Below are positions 40,736-43,269 of a stretch of 43,269 nt of DNA, piece by piece. Within the stretch, counting starts at the first letter, position 1. Every line of letters starts with the position of its first letter. A program made the position numbers and the translations under genes. The notes beneath the pieces were generated by a model. The model searched no databases, was not told the origin of the DNA, and was given only the letters and a program-made list of their open reading frames with translations. Origin of the DNA: Microseira wollei NIES-4236 (GTDB taxonomy: Bacteria; Cyanobacteriota; Cyanobacteriia; Cyanobacteriales; Aerosakkonemataceae); contig NZ_BLAY01000083.1 in the NCBI RefSeq assembly GCF_020521235.1, positions 1 through 43,269 on the forward strand, in the 5' to 3' direction.

Positions 40736-41318
40736 TTCAGACGGGTTAATTGCAAACAGCAGGTTACGACAAGAGCGAATTGACTACCGTGATATTGCTC
40801 ACGATCGCATCCAGGATCGGCGAGCAAGAAAGCCCGTTCCCTGTAGTGCAAGAGGAACATTGTACGATGACGTACCGTTCTATTTTGCCCCACGCTCTCC
40901 CATGCTCTATGCCATTCACAAACGCAATGTAGATCGCTATTTTCAAGGAAAAAATTTTGTAATTCCCTAGTTTCTAAAGCATCGCGGTTATGGTGATGGG
41001 ACGACAAGTAACGCCGAAATTTATGTATTACCCGCAGGCAGAGAAGCAGCACAAAGTTTTCTAGAAAAAGAACCCGATGCACAAAAGCGTTTAGAGCGAG
41101 TTAGCCGCCTGAGCGCTGGTTTTGAGACTCCCTACGGACTGGAACTTTTGCCAACGGTTCACTCGGTTGCTCAAGAACCCAAGGCAGCAGAAGATAGCCA
41201 AGTTGCGCTCGCACTCGTACATCAATCGAGCGATCGCCAGCGTCAAATCTTCAAAGAACAACACATTCGTAAAGCTTGGCAGCGCCTTGACGCGGAAAAC
41301 TGGCTTAACTCCCAGTGA
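40718..41318 (+). pseudogene. Remnant of a DarTG toxin-antitoxin pair
   Basis: The first part (40718-40970) is a DarT/DUF4433 fragment: LLSILNSDGLIANSRLRQER, DIAHDRIQDRRARKPVPC and DDVPFYFAPRSPMLYAIHKR, ending at a TAG. DarT adds ADP-ribose to thymidine in DNA. The second part (about 40985-41318, same frame, no start codon) is the C-terminal domain of the antitoxin DarG: YGDGTTSNAEIYVLPAG, RVSRLSAGFETPYGLELLPT, FKEQHIRKAWQRLDAENWL and a TGA at 41316. The toxin's C-terminus and the antitoxin's macrodomain are both missing, so a deletion joined the two. The toxin's first residues are also missing at the join to the ABC remnant. Nothing here can be active. Confidence 0.8.
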
Positions 41319-41455
41319 AATAGGGCGATACCTGGGTAGCACAGGTGCGATCGCAATTCTTAGTGAGTTGCATCACATTCCTCAACCGAAAAAGTGCGAT
41401 AATGAAACAGTGAGAGAAAAGGCGGAAGCAACATCATTCCCAAGGGGGATAACTT

Positions 41456-41926
41456 ATGAACCGCAAACTTTTGGCTACTTTAACCCTGGTAACTCCGCTA
41501 TTTTTTACAAGTGCGGTCAACGCTGCGAATCCGCAACACGTAGAGCAGCTGTTGTCAACCAGGGAATGTTTCCAGTGCGATCTGTCGGGTGCGGACCTCA
41601 GCGGCGCACATTTAATCGGTGCTGACTTGCGAGAAGCTAATCTGCAAGGTGCTAACCTGCGAGAAGCCAACCTCGAAGGCGCTGACTTAACGGGGGCAAA
41701 CTTGACAGGCGCTAACTTAACGTCTGCTTTTTTAACCAACGTTGATTTTAAACAAGCCGATCTCGACAACGCCAATTTGACACGTGCCACGATTTATGAC
41801 TCGAATGTCTACAGGGCATCCATGAACAACCTGAATATCACCGATGCCGATATCTTTAACACCGCGATTGGTATTGGTGGCGAAGATGGAGAAATCCCCG
41901 ACTGGAACCAGCAGGTTCTTGAGTAA
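41456..41926 (+). CDS. Secreted pentapeptide-repeat protein
   Basis: A signal peptide (MNRKLLATLTLVTPLFFTSA, then VNAAN as the cleavage region) is followed by about 15 pentapeptide repeats of the A(D/N)LxX type from residue 40 (CDLSGADLSGAHLIGADLRE and on), forming a right-handed beta-helix, and a less regular C-terminal part. The first repeat is preceded by an LLSTRECFQCDLSGADLS segment, common in cyanobacterial secreted members. The 156-residue length is typical. The role is unknown, probably periplasmic or thylakoid lumen. A strong ribosome site (AAGGGGGAT) precedes the ATG, and a GCGATAATG-type box lies about 60 bases upstream. A MITE begins just after the stop codon. Confidence 0.9.
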   Translation: MNRKLLATLTLVTPLFFTSAVNAANPQHVEQLLSTRECFQCDLSGADLSGAHLIGADLREANLQGANLREANLEGADLTGANLTGANLTSAFLTNVDFKQADLDNANLTRATIYDSNVYRASMNNLNITDADIFNTAIGIGGEDGEIPDWNQQVLE

Positions 41927-41927
41927 T

Positions 41928-42060
41928 ATCATGTCCTTAGGTATCGCTAGTTTATCGATGGCTAATTGCTAATTGCTAATGGCTAATTGTCAAGTGCCTC
42001 CAGAGCAGCCATTAGCGATTAGCTATTAGCAGTTACACAACCGTTGCCTAAGGACATGAT
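41928..42060. mobile_element. MITE-like element, family B, copy 2
   Basis: A 133-bp element with perfect 14-bp ends, ATCATGTCCTTAGG and CCTAAGGACATGAT. The interior, read in reverse, matches copy 1: GGTTGTGTAACTGCTAATAG, CTGGAGGCA and TTGACAATTAGC, followed by AATTAGC heptamers. I see no clear target duplication (AGTAAT on the left, AGTTAA on the right), so one flank may have changed. It begins one base after the pentapeptide gene stop codon. Confidence 0.85.
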
Positions 42061-42345
42061 AGTTAAACAGTTGGATTTTTCGCTCAAACGGACAGCGGGA
42101 GAGCATCAATTTACACAGAGTGTGGGCGACAAAAGAGTCTTGTACTTCAATCGCATCAAGCTTTTGACGGATGGGATGCAAAGCAGCCGTTATCAAAGTA
42201 ATGAAACTGTATTGACTCATAGGTTTTGTACCTGCAATCTCTCTGAGCGAGCTAGTGATAAAATTCAATTATTGATGGCTGTTTTCTGGGAAAATTCACC
42301 TCAAAATCAGCAGCGAGTCACGGCGGGACAGATGAAGAGTCTGCC
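42061..42345. other. Region without a recognised gene
   Basis: Open frames exist on both strands, but none shows a family signature, and the longest plus-strand one begins inside the MITE. I see no clear structure. Confidence 0.5.
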
Positions 42346-42495
42346 TCATATAGAAGAACTTGTAGAAGCACTTGCTTCGAGGGTAAGCTTGTCACTGACT
42401 GAGTCAGGCAGAACAACGATCCACCTACCAGTTTTGGCGTCGCGATAAGTGGTAAAAGGATTGGGTTTTAAGGGTTTTTGGCTTACCTGATCCAT
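42346..42495 (-). CDS. Small conserved cyanobacterial protein of unknown function
   Basis: A 49-residue protein from the ATG at 42495: MDQVSQKPLKPNPFTTYRDA, then KTGRWIVVLPDSVSD. The NPFTTYRDxxTGRW pattern resembles a small cyanobacterial protein family of unknown function. A longer frame reaches 42567 (MTWICTRTAQ), but the conserved part starts after MDQ. The C-terminus is Ser/Thr rich. The neighbours give no clue to function. Confidence 0.55.
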   Translation of the reverse strand: MDQVSQKPLKPNPFTTYRDAKTGRWIVVLPDSVSDKLTLEASASTSSSI

Positions 42496-42587
42496 AAAAA
42501 GTTTTTCCCGTTGTCTGGTTTTTACTTTAAACTCAAATTGTGCAGTTCTTGTGCAGATCCAAGTCATATCAGTTTGCTTGAATACCC

Positions 42588-43269
42588 ATAGTTAGGACTG
42601 ACGCTCGCTCCGCGGGGACACTCTGACGCTCTGAGTTTTAATTAAGGGCTATTTGCCGGACATTATCTCAAAAAATTAAAAAAACCAAAATCAAGCCAAA
42701 AAATCAGGACGGTATGACTTACCGTCCAAGTATCATAAGTAACAAGCAAACCGAAATATCCCAGTGGTAGGGACACGGCACGATTAACATTATCAGATTA
42801 ACCGAAATATCCCAGTCGTAGGGAACACGATTAAGTTTATCAGATTAACCAAGACATTCATCTTGCCCTGCCCTGGGAGAGCGGGTAACTGGCAACTATC
42901 TTTTTAACTGGCGTCCAAAACTTGCGATCTGGCGCTCAAATTGAGCAAAAAATCCGCTCAAAGTCAACCCTATTTGGCTTAATTCTTGTAAGTGTTGCGC
43001 TGGCGCGCCGCCAAAAACCAGGGAAAGTAGGAAAACATGAGATTCACCCAGGAATTACGATCAGATTCCCCGTTTATCTCCCAAAGAATCCCAGAGATTT
43101 ACCAAGAAACAAAGGTGATAAAATCGTCGTGCGTCAATCCCGTAACCGAGATATTTATCTTGCCGTCCCCTGGGAGAGCGGGTAACTTCTTAACTTGCGT
43201 CCAAAACTAGCGATCTGGCGCTCGAATAGCGGAAAAAATCCGCTCAAAGTCAATCATAAAATTATTAAA
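42588..43269. repeat. Repeat-rich region without a clear gene
   Basis: It contains a hairpin GGACGGTA/TACCGTCC (42707-42727), two units of AACCGAAATATCCCAGT with GTAGGGA and ATTATCAGATTAACC-type endings (42752-42849), and a segment of about 115 bases present twice, at 42853-42966 and 43140-43254 (shared TGGGAGAGCGGGTAACT, GCGTCCAAAACT, GCGATCTGGCGCTC and AATCCGCTCAAAGTCAA). The open frame of 87 codons at 42922-43185 shows no family resemblance. Confidence 0.65.

Noticed and set aside
42044-42448. 134-codon open frame on the plus strand
   Set aside because: It begins inside the MITE, shows no family resemblance and overlaps a more convincing small gene on the other strand.
42922-43185. 87-codon open frame
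   Set aside because: It runs through one unit of a duplicated repeat into the other and resembles no protein family I know.

Overview
The window is a chromosomal piece of a cyanobacterium, probably filamentous. It carries photosystem I subunit PsaE and NDH-1 subunit NdhO. The HIP1 octamer GCGATCGC is very frequent. There are several cyanobacterial protein types (DUF4278, Uma2 nucleases, AAA/WD40 proteins, pentapeptide repeats) and many heptamer arrays of the TAATTGC / TTAGCAA type. I see no tRNA, rRNA or CRISPR array.

Layout. 1-4.1 kb is core metabolism: psaE-mutM, ndhO-mdh and a Ca2+/H+ antiporter. 4.2-11 kb is accessory: a Uma2 nuclease, then a possible three-gene system (two-domain winged-helix protein, P-loop ATPase, PD-(D/E)XK nuclease) preceded by a decayed copy of its first gene, then two tandem XRE regulators. 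11-18.5 kb holds small conserved proteins, a methyl-accepting protein, gcvP, gcvH and a hydrolase. 18.7-29.2 kb holds two AAA proteins (one fused to GGDEF, one to 14 WD40 repeats), two Uma2 paralogues, a second archease gene, a glycosyltransferase and a patchwork of gene fragments. 29.3-32.2 kb is an RNA-repair operon on the minus strand (rtcB, G3E GTPase, archease). 32.4-43.3 kb holds a coiled-coil/TPR protein, a methyltransferase and histidine-kinase remnant broken by small elements, gcvT, a pterin dehydratase, a GNAT enzyme, remnants of an ABC exporter and a DarTG toxin-antitoxin pair, and a pentapeptide-repeat protein.

The genes for the P, H and T proteins of glycine cleavage are present but split (gcvH-gcvP together, gcvT about 20 kb away beside a pterin dehydratase).

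The most striking theme is very small mobile DNA. Two 23-bp insertions, 19/23 identical, both split a HIP1 site at GCGAT^CGC and both frameshift a gene; removing either restores the expected protein. Two families of 110-140 bp MITE-like elements carry the heptamer arrays inside terminal inverted repeats. Three of the four copies have 5-6 bp target duplications: one interrupts a histidine-kinase remnant, one separates what was an ATGA-overlapping gene pair, and one sits on a stop codon. Other repeats are inserted in frame within MutM and twice within GcvP. The best candidate for an undescribed system is the winged-helix / ATPase / nuclease cluster at 6.0-10.3 kb.
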